Positions 14,429-22,977 of a stretch of DNA of 22,978 nt are shown here, piece after piece (within the stretch, counting starts at the first letter, position 1; the number at the start of each line of letters is the position of its first letter). The DNA is from RUG572 sp051884915. GTDB taxonomy: Bacteria > Verrucomicrobiota > Kiritimatiellia > RFP12 > UBA1067. The stretch lies in the NCBI GenBank assembly GCA_051884915.1, contig JBJEWF010000031.1, forward strand, positions 1-22,978, in the 5' to 3' direction. The notes below the pieces were generated by a model, which did not search any database, had not been told where the DNA came from, and saw only the letters and a list, made by a program, of their open reading frames with translations. The position numbers and the translations under genes were made by a program.

Positions 14429-17400
14429 CTAGCGGAAGAACAACATCATGCCCTGCGGGGTGGTGTCGACAACGGAAAGACCGTCGAACTCCATCCACGC
14501 CAACGTTCCATCGACCGTGTGATGCCCCGTCACCCAGGGACCCACGAAAACGGAATTCACGCGGCGGACATCCTGCGTCCGCGCAAAATACCAGTTCTCG
14601 TCATCGGTCGAGAAGGCGCACACGTAGCGATGTCCGCCGGTCGGGCAGGACTCGCGCGTGAACTTCATCCAGACCGGCAGGTTCGGCGTCGCCATCGGCA
14701 CCGTGTTCAAGCCCCATGTGGCGATGGCGGTCCCCGCCTGGAAGTCGACATCTGCATACCCTCTCAGAGTCATCCCCCCCTCTGCGTCGCCGTTCACGCC
14801 TGCGTAGAGCAGGAAGTCGGAATCTTCGAGCTGGCCAAGCGTACTGCACACCATCATGCCGAAACGCGTATTGGACGCATAGAGTCCGCCTCGATCGCGG
14901 ATTCGCATCTTCACCTCAAACAAGCCCGTGAGTTCCCTGTAGAGGAACGTGCCGTCGCATGTGGCGCCCCAGAGATCCCGTCCCGATCCGGAGAGCCGGC
15001 ACGCCTCCGTCCCCGAATCGGCGATGAAGCCGTAGGACGGAACGGATCGATTGCCCATCTGGCGGATTTTCCAGCCAGTCGGCAATCGCGGCGCGACATC
15101 AACTGAAGACGTGTAGTCCTTCAGGTCGCCCAAAGTCCCCGCGGAACATGTCCAAGCCACCGCGGCGGCGAAGTCCGCCCCCTCTCCCTGCAGATATTCG
15201 AAAACAAGTTCATGGACGCCGGCAGAGAGAACGACATTCGGCGAGGAAACGGGATTTGAAGTGGAAGCGGACGTCTCATCCACGAGATTCGTCGAACCGT
15301 CCAGCCACAGTCGCGCCAGTCCGTTCGCCGCCACCTGGAACGCATAGACACCTTCAGCCGGCACGATCAGCCGACCGCGGGCCATCAACCGCGTCCGCGT
15401 TCCCGCGCAGACGGCCGGCACATCGGCGGCCGTCCACGACCATCCCGCATGCGAGGTCTCGGCCGCACACGCCTCTTCGACGGCGTCCGCGTTTTCGGAA
15501 TTCGCATACCAGGCCGTCTTCACGAGGCCGTCGAAGTGAATGGAATCCCCGAGCGGCACGATTTCCGTGCCGCGGATGGTCGCATACTGAACATTGTGGA
15601 AAACATCCAGCCGGATCGTCCCGTCCAGGGCGGGACGCGTCTTCAACTCCCAGACCACCGCCGTATTGTGGTTGGAGCCGGCCGCGACATAAACGTCGAG
15701 CACCTCATATCCCGACGGAATGGCGCCGTCGATCCCCAAGGCGAACCGTCGTGTGCCCACGGTAGCGGCCACCCACGTCTCCATCATGTGGACGCGAACC
15801 TTGTATTCGCGGTCAGGATCGAAACCCGGGAAGGCAAAGCGAACGTCCTTGTCATCGCTGGTGAAGAACTGCGTCCGGTAGACGGCCTCGGGCGCCGGAT
15901 CCGAAACTCTCGACAAATCGATCGACACGTCCGTGGACGTATAGACCGTGCTGTTCAGGGCCGAGTCCGCATGAACGCTTGTCCGGTACTGTTCGCCGTC
16001 AACCCACCCCTCCGGCGGATTCTGCATCACCTCGGCGTTCCGGGTATGGTTCACGCGCAGAGGAACGTAGGGCGAGCGGTCGGTCCGCGTCGCCTGCACC
16101 CAGGCGCTCCAAGGCCCCGGTTCGACGGCATGGGCGACGCGCGCGCGATACTCGCGCGTCTGGCCGGTCGCCAGCGACACGTCATAGACGCTCCAGCCGG
16201 GAACGTCATGAAGGAAATCAGTGGGTTCATCCGTCTCGGGATCGCGGAACTGAAAGTCGTAGTTCGCCTCGGCGGAGCGGTCGTCGGCGACCAGACGAAC
16301 CCATTCGGATGAGCCATACGCCTTCAACGGAGGCGCGGCCTCCTGCACATCCGCCAAAGCGAAGAGCTCCAATCCAATGCACGTGCCCTGGTCGGATATT
16401 GGCTGAAGCTGTACGGTGAGCGTTCCCTCCGCGTCGGCGGTCCCCTTGAAATCGACGGGGACAGGCTTGTGGTTCACGTGCCCGGAAAGCGCCCAGGCGC
16501 TGACGTCGTTCGTAACCGTTTCGCCGTTGACGGAGATCGCAACGCGGCGATAGGCGTCGGGATCCCCGATGCCGGAAATCGCTTCAAAGGGTTCAACCGT
16601 CCAAAACCGCAGTTCGTGGACGGCGTTGGCCGTCAGATTCGAGAAGGCAAACGTCAGCGTGGAGTCGAAATACGAGAAGAATCTGGGCAAGTCGCCGCAG
16701 TCGACAAGCTCCGGCGGGACGTCGACAGGATTCTTTGGAAGCGTCCGGGGCTTGAATTTCCCCGAAATGAACGCGCCCGCCGGAACAAAACGGCCGAAAA
16801 CCCTTCCGGCCGGCCCCAGATGGAGCGCATAGAGCGACCGCCGGGACTGAAGGACGTTCGAGGTGGCCACGCCGACGCCATTGGACGCCACCACCCGATA
16901 GACATTCCCCTTCACGGCCAGTTCCGTGTCCACATAGGAGTTTTCACGCGTCTGGGCGATGGTCGTCCACGCACCCGTGGCATCCTGCCGCTCCACCAGA
17001 TAGACCAGCGTGTCGGCGCAGGGCGTCCAGGACAACGACACGGACGAAGAATTCGCCGCGGCGCTCAAAGTGGGCGTTGCGGGACACGCGGTTCCGTCAA
17101 ACGTGACGACGTTCATCACCGACTTGTTCCGACTTCGGGGGAAGCCCCAGGAGATTGTGCCGTCGGCCTGCGCCACGACATTGGATACGACGAACTTCCA
17201 GACCTTCTTCGCCACCTGCGTCCCCGCGAAATCGACGTTCGACGGATCGACTACGAGATCCTGCCCCGTCGCATCCTTCACCCGCTCGCCGTTGACCACG
17301 ACAAACTGCGCGCGCTGGTTGGCTGCAAAGGGTTCGTTCAAATAGACGTTCATCCGATAAGTCGCACCCGGCGTGAAGACGGCAGGCGTCTTGAACGTCG

Positions 17401-17728
17401 TGAAGATCGCGTCGTTTTCCTCGCTGACGTATCCCGTGAAGGTGAACGCATCGCTCGGCAGGGACGCCACCTCGGCGGGATCGAGCGCCGACGTGTCGGG
17501 GGTGGCGGCGTTGACACTCGTCGAGACAGAAGCGGGATTGATCTGCTTCTGGGAGTAGAACGGGAATTCCGGGTCTCCGCTTTTTGTGTCGTGCTGGCAA
17601 TAGACACCCAGGACACGTCCCCAGACCGCCTCCGCCTCTGTCTCCGCCCGCACGGCGGCGGCCAACCCGAAACATCCCGCCAGCAGAATGCCGGCGGCAT
17701 GGCGAAACAACCCGATCCCAGTCTTCAT
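14429..17728 (-). CDS. Large secreted multi-lectin protein (malectin-like, FN3, PA14, DUF1349-like)
   Basis: Encodes 1099 residues from the ATG at 17728. The frame is open for 86 codons further upstream, but that part spans the promoter, and only this start gives a signal peptide (MKTGIGLFRHAAGILLAGCF, cleavage near V-R-A, residue 27), preceded by AAGGAAGGAAGAGAG. Residues about 30-210 look malectin-like; about 215-300 is an FN3 domain (S-V-S-L-S-W-T-P, V-Y-R-V-V-A-S-N-G); further malectin-like and FN3-like modules follow to about 730; a PA14 domain starts at V-K-T-A-W-Y (Trp740) and runs to about 875; from L-P-T-G-W-K-I (Trp886) to about 1090 it resembles the DUF1349 concanavalin-like fold. 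It ends GMMLFFR, the shared tail. No catalytic motif is visible, so a carbohydrate-binding or adhesin role outside the cell is the best guess. Its promoter contains a long A tract and may be phase-variable. Confidence 0.87.
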   Translation of the reverse strand: MKTGIGLFRHAAGILLAGCFGLAAAVRAETEAEAVWGRVLGVYCQHDTKSGDPEFPFYSQKQINPASVSTSVNAATPDTSALDPAEVASLPSDAFTFTGYVSEENDAIFTTFKTPAVFTPGATYRMNVYLNEPFAANQRAQFVVVNGERVKDATGQDLVVDPSNVDFAGTQVAKKVWKFVVSNVVAQADGTISWGFPRSRNKSVMNVVTFDGTACPATPTLSAAANSSSVSLSWTPCADTLVYLVERQDATGAWTTIAQTRENSYVDTELAVKGNVYRVVASNGVGVATSNVLQSRRSLYALHLGPAGRVFGRFVPAGAFISGKFKPRTLPKNPVDVPPELVDCGDLPRFFSYFDSTLTFAFSNLTANAVHELRFWTVEPFEAISGIGDPDAYRRVAISVNGETVTNDVSAWALSGHVNHKPVPVDFKGTADAEGTLTVQLQPISDQGTCIGLELFALADVQEAAPPLKAYGSSEWVRLVADDRSAEANYDFQFRDPETDEPTDFLHDVPGWSVYDVSLATGQTREYRARVAHAVEPGPWSAWVQATRTDRSPYVPLRVNHTRNAEVMQNPPEGWVDGEQYRTSVHADSALNSTVYTSTDVSIDLSRVSDPAPEAVYRTQFFTSDDKDVRFAFPGFDPDREYKVRVHMMETWVAATVGTRRFALGIDGAIPSGYEVLDVYVAAGSNHNTAVVWELKTRPALDGTIRLDVFHNVQYATIRGTEIVPLGDSIHFDGLVKTAWYANSENADAVEEACAAETSHAGWSWTAADVPAVCAGTRTRLMARGRLIVPAEGVYAFQVAANGLARLWLDGSTNLVDETSASTSNPVSSPNVVLSAGVHELVFEYLQGEGADFAAAVAWTCSAGTLGDLKDYTSSVDVAPRLPTGWKIRQMGNRSVPSYGFIADSGTEACRLSGSGRDLWGATCDGTFLYRELTGLFEVKMRIRDRGGLYASNTRFGMMVCSTLGQLEDSDFLLYAGVNGDAEGGMTLRGYADVDFQAGTAIATWGLNTVPMATPNLPVWMKFTRESCPTGGHRYVCAFSTDDENWYFARTQDVRRVNSVFVGPWVTGHHTVDGTLAWMEFDGLSVVDTTPQGMMLFFR

Positions 17729-17851
17729 GCGACGCTCTCTTCCTTCCTTAGTTGCCCATGGGAGGCTTTGTCCAAACCCCGGGTGCCCCTCGACGGCCCC
17801 GCCATCCGGCGGAGCAGCAGCCAACGGCACAGCCCTTCCCAGACTACAGGG

Positions 17852-17883
17852 ATTATAACTGTTTTTTTTTTTTGTCCTGTCAA
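17852..17883 (-). promoter_or_regulatory. Consensus promoter with a 12-A tract in the spacer
   Basis: On the minus strand TTGACA (17883-17878) and TATAAT (17857-17852) are both perfect consensus hexamers separated by 20 nt. The spacer reads GGAC, twelve A (17873-17862), CAGT. Twenty is longer than the optimal 17 +/- 1, so promoter strength should depend on the length of the A tract. Transcription would start near 17845, about 117 nt before the ATG at 17728. Confidence 0.75.
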
Positions 17884-17895
17884 CACGAAGTACGA

Positions 17896-17922
17896 GAAAA
17901 ATGGGGAGGTCCCCCAATTTTT
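17896..17922. terminator. Short bidirectional terminator-like hairpin
   Basis: TGGGG (17902-17906), loop AGGTC, CCCCA (17912-17916), flanked by a run of five A on the left and ATTTTT on the right. On the minus strand the stem is followed by ATTTTTCT, as expected for factor-independent termination. It lies just upstream of the -35 box of the multi-lectin gene and would insulate it from the GH39-like gene. The stem is only 5 bp. Confidence 0.45.
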
Positions 17923-17939
17923 CGACGTAAAAACAACGA

Positions 17940-17960
17940 CACCCTTGCAAATAAAGGGTG
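17940..17960. terminator. Second weak hairpin upstream of the multi-lectin gene
   Basis: CACCCTT (17940-17946), 7-nt loop, AAGGGTG (17954-17960). On the minus strand it is followed by TCGTTGTTTTT. It could act with the neighbouring 17896-17922 hairpin to end transcription from the glycosidase gene about 370 bp upstream. The evidence is structural only. Confidence 0.3.
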
Positions 17961-18326
17961 AAGCCGATGTTTTCACTTTGCGGCAAGCGAAAATCCGGCT
18001 ACGGGAACGTGGAGCCGTTCATATTGGATGAGCCAAAATATCGTCCTTTTCCGCGTGTCGCCATCCCGTGTTCGTGCCGAAGAAGGCGAAAGGCGACGGC
18101 GCGGCCGTCGTCGAACACGCCGTCGCCGGCCGCGAAAGCCAACCCCGCGCAACCGCCTCTGCGGCAACGACCAACATCCCCGTCCGCGCTTGCGCCAGCA
18201 TCAACGCCACAAACAGCGCGTCCGCTCGACGCACTCTTCCAGGCCAAAGTCTTTCACCGTCCCCCTGACGCGATGCTCACTTGCCCCTCGACGACGCAAG
18301 CCCGTGTTCGCGTCCGCCATATCCCG
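17961..18326. other. 366-bp intergenic stretch, no gene supported
   Basis: Downstream of the GH39-like stop codon. Frames of 64-82 codons exist on the minus strand and longer ones on the plus strand, but none has a recognisable motif or convincing ribosome binding site. The middle is Arg/Ala-rich in every frame, which is typical of non-coding GC-rich DNA. It may be decayed sequence. Confidence 0.55.
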
Positions 18327-19706
18327 TCACCACTCGATCAGGACAAACGACAATGGATGCATGCTGACAGTTGCAGAGTCATCGCTTTTACAGCGCAGCG
18401 GCACTTCCGTATAGGTTCGTATGCCATCCGTCATGTGGCACCGCGCCTGTTTCAACCGTGCTCCGGGAACATGCAGCTCAACCGTACCGATGTCGGACGA
18501 ATTGTCATCATCCGAGTAGCGGGCAATCCACACCGCCCCGCCAAGTTCACCCTTGGCGGCTGTGGCATAAAAACAATTGCCGGAGATCTTGTCCTTTTTC
18601 TCGACATAGCCGGTGTTTGCAGATGAATCCTGGCCGGTCCTGACCTTGACCGAACACGCGACCTGCATTCCATAATCTCTCATCTTAGACCATGCGTAAA
18701 AGGGGTAATAGCCTTTCAATGGCCATCGCGTCGCACTGTCGAACATGCCGTTCATGGGAGAGCTCAAACGCGCATCGTAATACATCAGCATNNNNNNNNN
18801 NNNNNNNNNNNNNNNNNNNNNNNNNNNNNNNNNNNNNNNNNNNNNNNNNNNNNNNNNNNNNNNNNNNNNNNNNNNNNNNNNNNNNNNNNNNGAAAAGAAA
18901 TCCAACGGCACCTGACGCTGTTGGCAGTATGAAAGAAACTTCTCCGCCCATTGCCTGTTGGAGCAGAGCGCCGGTCCGCCAATCTTCAAATGCGGGAACT
19001 TGCGTTTCAGGTGTTTGGCGGCCGTTTCATAGAACAGGAAGAATTCCACGTCCGTTCCGCCCCATGTGCGAGGGTTGGTTTTCCATTGCCGAGGCCAATC
19101 AAGGTCCGGCTCGTTCCAGATTTCCCAATAGACGATTTTGAATTGGTTCGAGAAGGCGATGTTGCGCGTGGTTGCGGCGTCATCAAGGTTCCATCCCCAT
19201 CCCTCATTGTAGTGGCGAATCACATGTTCGCAGATGCGCGCCCATTTGCCAAAATCCTTTGGCGGCAGAACGCCATATTTCCTGGGGCCGTGTTCGATCG
19301 TCTGGCCCAGCCGGAAGAAGGGAGATGTTCCGGCTCGACACATCGCGTCAAGCATGTGATCGGTAAATACAAAATCATAGTTCTTCGCGTCGTTTTCATC
19401 TGCCCCGAAATCAGGGAAGACGGCACTGATGTCGCATGTATGCGCGCCGCCCGAGACATGATAAATCAGATCGTGCGTTCGCCCGTATGGGATGCGCGCG
19501 GCGGCAAAGTCCGCAAAATTACCGCGCTTCTGATCGCCGCCGGGTTTCTGGACCTCCGGGGCGCCGTTAACCGCATGCATGATCCTGATCGGACGCAATT
19601 CCCTTGCCAGATCCACTTCGACCAATGCCACGGCCGCCGGCTCGGCCGAAAAACATGACAGTGCGGCAAGGGATGAAAACGAGACTGCCAGCATCTTCGG
19701 ATTCAT
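18327..19706 (-). CDS. Secreted GH39-like (clan GH-A) glycosidase, interrupted by a scaffold gap
   Basis: The start at 19706 follows an excellent GGAG 8 nt upstream and gives a signal peptide (MNPKMLAVSFSSLAALSCFS, cleavage near residue 21). The 66 codons of open frame before it look non-coding. Conserved features are M-H-A-V-N-G-A-P near the N-terminus, P-F-F-R-L-G, and Y-W-E-I-W-N-E-P-D-L, whose Glu199 is the expected acid/base. The C-terminal part, from M-L-M-Y-Y-D-A-R-L-S-S-P-M-N-G, fits the end of the barrel plus a small beta domain ending F-V-L-I-E-W. The catalytic nucleophile should lie inside the 100-N gap, so the true length is unknown. GH39 members are mostly beta-xylosidases and alpha-L-iduronidases; the substrate cannot be assigned. 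The gene is visibly less GC-rich (near 50% in the line I counted) than the GH2-like gene (58-70% in two lines counted), a possible sign of separate origin. Confidence 0.78.
   Translation of the reverse strand: MNPKMLAVSFSSLAALSCFSAEPAAVALVEVDLARELRPIRIMHAVNGAPEVQKPGGDQKRGNFADFAAARIPYGRTHDLIYHVSGGAHTCDISAVFPDFGADENDAKNYDFVFTDHMLDAMCRAGTSPFFRLGQTIEHGPRKYGVLPPKDFGKWARICEHVIRHYNEGWGWNLDDAATTRNIAFSNQFKIVYWEIWNEPDLDWPRQWKTNPRTWGGTDVEFFLFYETAAKHLKRKFPHLKIGGPALCSNRQWAEKFLSYCQQRQVPLDFFXXXXXXXXXXXXXXXXXXXXXXXXXXXXXXXXXXMLMYYDARLSSPMNGMFDSATRWPLKGYYPFYAWSKMRDYGMQVACSVKVRTGQDSSANTGYVEKKDKISGNCFYATAAKGELGGAVWIARYSDDDNSSDIGTVELHVPGARLKQARCHMTDGIRTYTEVPLRCKSDDSATVSMHPLSFVLIEW
18792..18891. other. Scaffold gap (100 N) inside the glycosidase gene
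   Basis: Exactly 100 N, a placeholder. The frames on both sides happen to agree, but 100 is not divisible by three and the missing part of the enzyme should be longer than 33 residues. Confidence 0.99.
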
Positions 19707-19748
19707 GGGTTTCACTCCACCGGTTATTTCCCGACGCGATTTCCCCTT

Positions 19749-19786
19749 ATGATGACGTTCGTGCCGTTTAGCACGCTCCTTATCAT
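19749..19786. promoter_or_regulatory. 38-bp symmetric interrupted palindrome upstream of the glycosidase
   Basis: The sequence has the form ATGAT-N6-CGTGC-N6-GCACG-N6-ATCAT, with both pairs of 5-bp arms perfectly complementary and all three spacers exactly 6 nt. It lies 43-80 bp upstream of the ATG at 19706. It could be an operator for a dimeric regulator contacting two half-site pairs, or a leader hairpin. No regulator gene is present in the window. Confidence 0.5.
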
Positions 19787-19923
19787 CCTTGGCGAGGGGA
19801 GATTCCCCCTCCCCCGTTTGGCCAATTACCGAAAGCCAGGGGGCACGATTCCTCCTTGTGGTCTCCGTCCCCCCTGCAGTCGTTCGATGGCGCGGGAATC
19901 GCACCCAGGGTCTATCCCAAGAC

Positions 19924-22900
19924 TCACTTGAAGATCAGAACCGTGCCGCGCGTGGCGACCTTGAGAAGTCCCTCGCCGGAGATCCAGGCGACTTCGAACG
20001 GGGCGCCGCTGCCGGTGGCGCCGTAGACGCCGCCGGGAAGATGCACACCGTCGACCGTCAGCCTGTCGCAGGGGAGCAGCCCGGAGAAGTCCAGCGTGAC
20101 GACGGGATCCGTTCCCGTCGTCACCTCCCACTGCGCGTTCGGGCCCGTTGCCGCGGCGTTCTGCAGCACCAGCGTGCCGCCGGACACCTTGACGCCCGTC
20201 GCGTTCGGCCACGTGCCGGCCGCGTTGAACGTGAGCGTGCCGGCCGCGACCTCCACCGTGCCGGTTGTCGAACTCGCCGCGCCGAGCGTGTGCGGATGGT
20301 CGGCGCCGGCCTTCTTCAGGCTCACCTGCCCCGAGAAGACGGCCATGTTGACCCGCGTCTCGCCGCCAAAGTTCCCGTCCTGCCCATCGCCCGTATCGGC
20401 CGAGTTCACCGTGAGCGTCGCCGGCTCGTCGCTGACGATCTTCGCCTTGTCCGTCGCCGCGAGCAGACCCGTCTGCTGGTTCTGCCCGCAGAGATCCCAC
20501 GTCGCGTCGTTGAAATAGAGCCGGGCGTCGCCGAGCGTCGCATTGGCCGCACGCGTCAGCAGCCGACCCGACTCGAACTTCGCCCAGTAGGAAAAGTCGT
20601 TGAGCCGATTGCCGGAACAGCGGAGGTCGAGCGTGACCGGGTTCCCCGCCTGCCCGACCCAGGACCGGCAGGTGGAGATGTTCGAACCGGAAACGATCAT
20701 CGTGCCCGACCCGCGCGGCACGATCCTGCCTTTCATGCCGTCGGTGACGAACTTGACGCCGCCCTTGAACTCCGTCACCGAACCCTCGCCGAACGTCATG
20801 CCGCCATCGGCCAGATAGCCGAAACTGCCGTTGAAGGTGAGGTGCGAACCGGCCTCGACCGTCAGGAAGGTGTCCCAGGACTCGCAGAGGTCGTCGCTGT
20901 ACATCGGCGCGTCGAACGTCAGATCGCCCGCAAAGACGTACTTCGTGAGGTTGTGGTGGAAGTTCACCGTGCGTCCCGCGGGGCCGAAGGCGTTGCTCGC
21001 CGTGACGCGGACCGTGCCGCCCTTCAGCTCAAGCGCGCCCGTCTGCTCGCTCGCCGCGGCGAGATCCAGCGTGCCCGCGCTGTCGACGACCAGGTCCGCC
21101 GTGCCGGAAAGCGTCCCTGTCAACGTGAACGTGCTGTTTGCGCCGATGGACCAGGTCTGGTTCGCGCCGAGCGCGATCGGCCAGCCCATCGTCCACGTCG
21201 TGGCCGCCTCCGCGCCTGCCACCGTGATGCCGCTGCCGTTGATCGTGGTCTGCGCGCCCGCGTCCGCCACAAACGCGAAGGCCGTGCCGTCGGACGTGTT
21301 GTTCAGCGCGAGACCGGCGAAGGACGCCGCGCCCGCGAGGCGCGCCTCGGCGCCGCCGGCCGCAAACGTGGCGAAGAGATCGCCCGCGGCAAGGTCCGGC
21401 ACCGTGCCGTCCTGCCAGTTCGCGCCTTCCGTCACGTACGCGCTCGCCGCGCCGCCGACCCACGTCGCCACGCTGCCGGGGCCCGTCGTCACTTCGACCG
21501 TCCCCGCGCCCTCGATCCACGCCGCCGCCCGGCCGGACGAACCATCCGCCGAGTAGACGCCCGCCGCCAGGGCCGAACCGCCGAGCGAAGCCTCGGTGAC
21601 GGTGAGCACCACGCCCGCCGCCAACTTCAGCTTCGCCGCCGGGCCGCCCAATGTCAGCGCCGCGGCGTGGAAGTCCGCGCCCGAGTCCGCGTCCACGTCG
21701 AAGACGGCGCCTTCGCTCACCGCCAGCTCCGCGAGCGCCGTGAACGAGGCGCCGTCCACGAGCTTCACCGTGCCCTTCGTCACCGACAGCACGCCCGCCG
21801 TGTCGGACACCGCGTTGGAGCAGATGAACACGGAATCGGCACTCGCCGGCGACCAGACGAGGCCCGCGCCCTTCGTGAACCTGCCGGAGAAGACCATCGG
21901 ATCGTACTTCGGGGTGCCCGTGAAGATGACGCGACCGCTCTTGTTGTTCGCCTCGATCGTGTGGTTCGCGGCGCCGTTGATCTCGCAGATGCCGCCGCCG
22001 TTGAAGCTGAGGTCGGACGTGTAGGTCGAATAGCAGAACGTCAGGCGCTTCTCCGCGGGGCCGTCGAAGGCGATCACGATGTCCTTCATCTCCTTCGTCG
22101 TCGTGACGTCCCAGCGGCCTTCCCGGATCCACGTCACCGGCGCCGAGTAGGTGTAGTTGCCGCTCTGGTTGAAGTTGATCAGCGTACCCGGACCCTGCTT
22201 GACGACGATCGGCGTCGAGAGGTAGCCGGACAGCGTGCCGAGCAGGACGCCCTTCTGCATCACGAAGCTGACGTTGTTCGCGATGTTCACGGGGACGAGA
22301 CCGTCGCCGACCACGCGCAGGCCCGCCCAGTTCGCCCCGCTGTCCGCCGTGCGCAGATCCTGAAGACCCTGACCGCCGGCCAGCAGCGCCGTGCTGCCCT
22401 GGTTCCAGGTCACCTTGGTATCCGGCTCGAAGCGGCATTCGTAGAGGGGGTTGTTCGCGTTGTCGTCCGAAACGCGGTAGGCCGTGGAGGACTTCGTGGA
22501 GAACACGACCGTGTCGCCGAGACACGGCGCACCCGTCTCCCCCGACTCGTCCAGCCAGTTCTCCGGCGTCGCCCAGTAGTAGAAATTGCTGCTTCCGGAG
22601 GCCGTCGTCGTCGTGGGATTCCAGGTGCGCGTCTTCGGCGTGACCCACTGGGCCGTGAGCGTCGTCGGGCCGACGGGATGCAGCGTGACGGATGCGTCGC
22701 CCAGATAGCTGCCTTCCGCGAACGAGGTCTTCTCGCCCTTCCACTGGACGAAACGCTTCCCCTCCGCCGCCGTTGCCGTCACGACAACCGTGTCGTCCGG
22801 ACCCGCCGAAACCGAAGTCCCCGTGACGGGTTCTCCGTTTTTGGTGAGTGTGACCGTTCCATCCGTTCCGGCCTCCACCTGGACCAGGTAGTCCTCGGCC

Positions 22901-22977
22901 CAGACGGACGCGACGCCGGCAAACGACAATGCAAACAACGCGCACGACAGCCTTCTGCCGGCAACCGTGCCGCCAAG
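19924..22977 (-). CDS. Large secreted beta-strand repeat protein with InlB-type N-terminal repeat (5' end outside window)
   Basis: At least 1017 residues are visible. The frame stays open to the window edge and already contains most of a signal peptide (G-R-R-L-S-C-A-L-F-A-L-S-F-A-G-V-A-S-V-W-A) upstream of the first in-frame TTG at 22938, so the true start lies beyond 22978. The first roughly 90 mature residues match the InlB B-repeat/Listeria-Bacteroides type (G-T-V-T-L-T-K-N-G, then G-K-R-F-V-Q-W-K-G, T-L-T-A-Q-W). Two beta-helix-like modules follow, each opening with N-W-x-D ... P ... G-D (E-N-W-L-D-E-S-G and A-N-W-Q-D-G-T-V-P-D). The last third has autotransporter-associated strands (G-G-T-L-V-L-Q-N-A). 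It ends GTVLIFK, the shared tail, with no translocator barrel. The likely role is a surface-exposed or secreted adhesin or scaffold; this is inference. It is 217 bp upstream of the glycosidase gene and possibly co-transcribed with it. Confidence 0.83.
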   Translation of the reverse strand, partial: LGGTVAGRRLSCALFALSFAGVASVWAEDYLVQVEAGTDGTVTLTKNGEPVTGTSVSAGPDDTVVVTATAAEGKRFVQWKGEKTSFAEGSYLGDASVTLHPVGPTTLTAQWVTPKTRTWNPTTTTASGSSNFYYWATPENWLDESGETGAPCLGDTVVFSTKSSTAYRVSDDNANNPLYECRFEPDTKVTWNQGSTALLAGGQGLQDLRTADSGANWAGLRVVGDGLVPVNIANNVSFVMQKGVLLGTLSGYLSTPIVVKQGPGTLINFNQSGNYTYSAPVTWIREGRWDVTTTKEMKDIVIAFDGPAEKRLTFCYSTYTSDLSFNGGGICEINGAANHTIEANNKSGRVIFTGTPKYDPMVFSGRFTKGAGLVWSPASADSVFICSNAVSDTAGVLSVTKGTVKLVDGASFTALAELAVSEGAVFDVDADSGADFHAAALTLGGPAAKLKLAAGVVLTVTEASLGGSALAAGVYSADGSSGRAAAWIEGAGTVEVTTGPGSVATWVGGAASAYVTEGANWQDGTVPDLAAGDLFATFAAGGAEARLAGAASFAGLALNNTSDGTAFAFVADAGAQTTINGSGITVAGAEAATTWTMGWPIALGANQTWSIGANSTFTLTGTLSGTADLVVDSAGTLDLAAASEQTGALELKGGTVRVTASNAFGPAGRTVNFHHNLTKYVFAGDLTFDAPMYSDDLCESWDTFLTVEAGSHLTFNGSFGYLADGGMTFGEGSVTEFKGGVKFVTDGMKGRIVPRGSGTMIVSGSNISTCRSWVGQAGNPVTLDLRCSGNRLNDFSYWAKFESGRLLTRAANATLGDARLYFNDATWDLCGQNQQTGLLAATDKAKIVSDEPATLTVNSADTGDGQDGNFGGETRVNMAVFSGQVSLKKAGADHPHTLGAASSTTGTVEVAAGTLTFNAAGTWPNATGVKVSGGTLVLQNAAATGPNAQWEVTTGTDPVVTLDFSGLLPCDRLTVDGVHLPGGVYGATGSGAPFEVAWISGEGLLKVATRGTVLIFK

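Noticed and set aside
17862..17873. Run of 12 T read as a plus-strand terminator
   Set aside because: No hairpin precedes it on the plus strand and no plus-strand gene ends nearby; the promoter-spacer reading on the minus strand fits better.
17973..18247. Minus-strand frames of 64-82 codons downstream of the glycosidase
   Set aside because: No ribosome binding site, no recognisable domain, and composition expected of non-coding GC-rich DNA.
19870..19910. tRNA-like T-arm (GGGTGCGATTCCCGC) upstream of the glycosidase on the minus strand
   Set aside because: The stem has only three or four pairs, the loop is not TTCRANY, and no anticodon or acceptor arm can be drawn around it.
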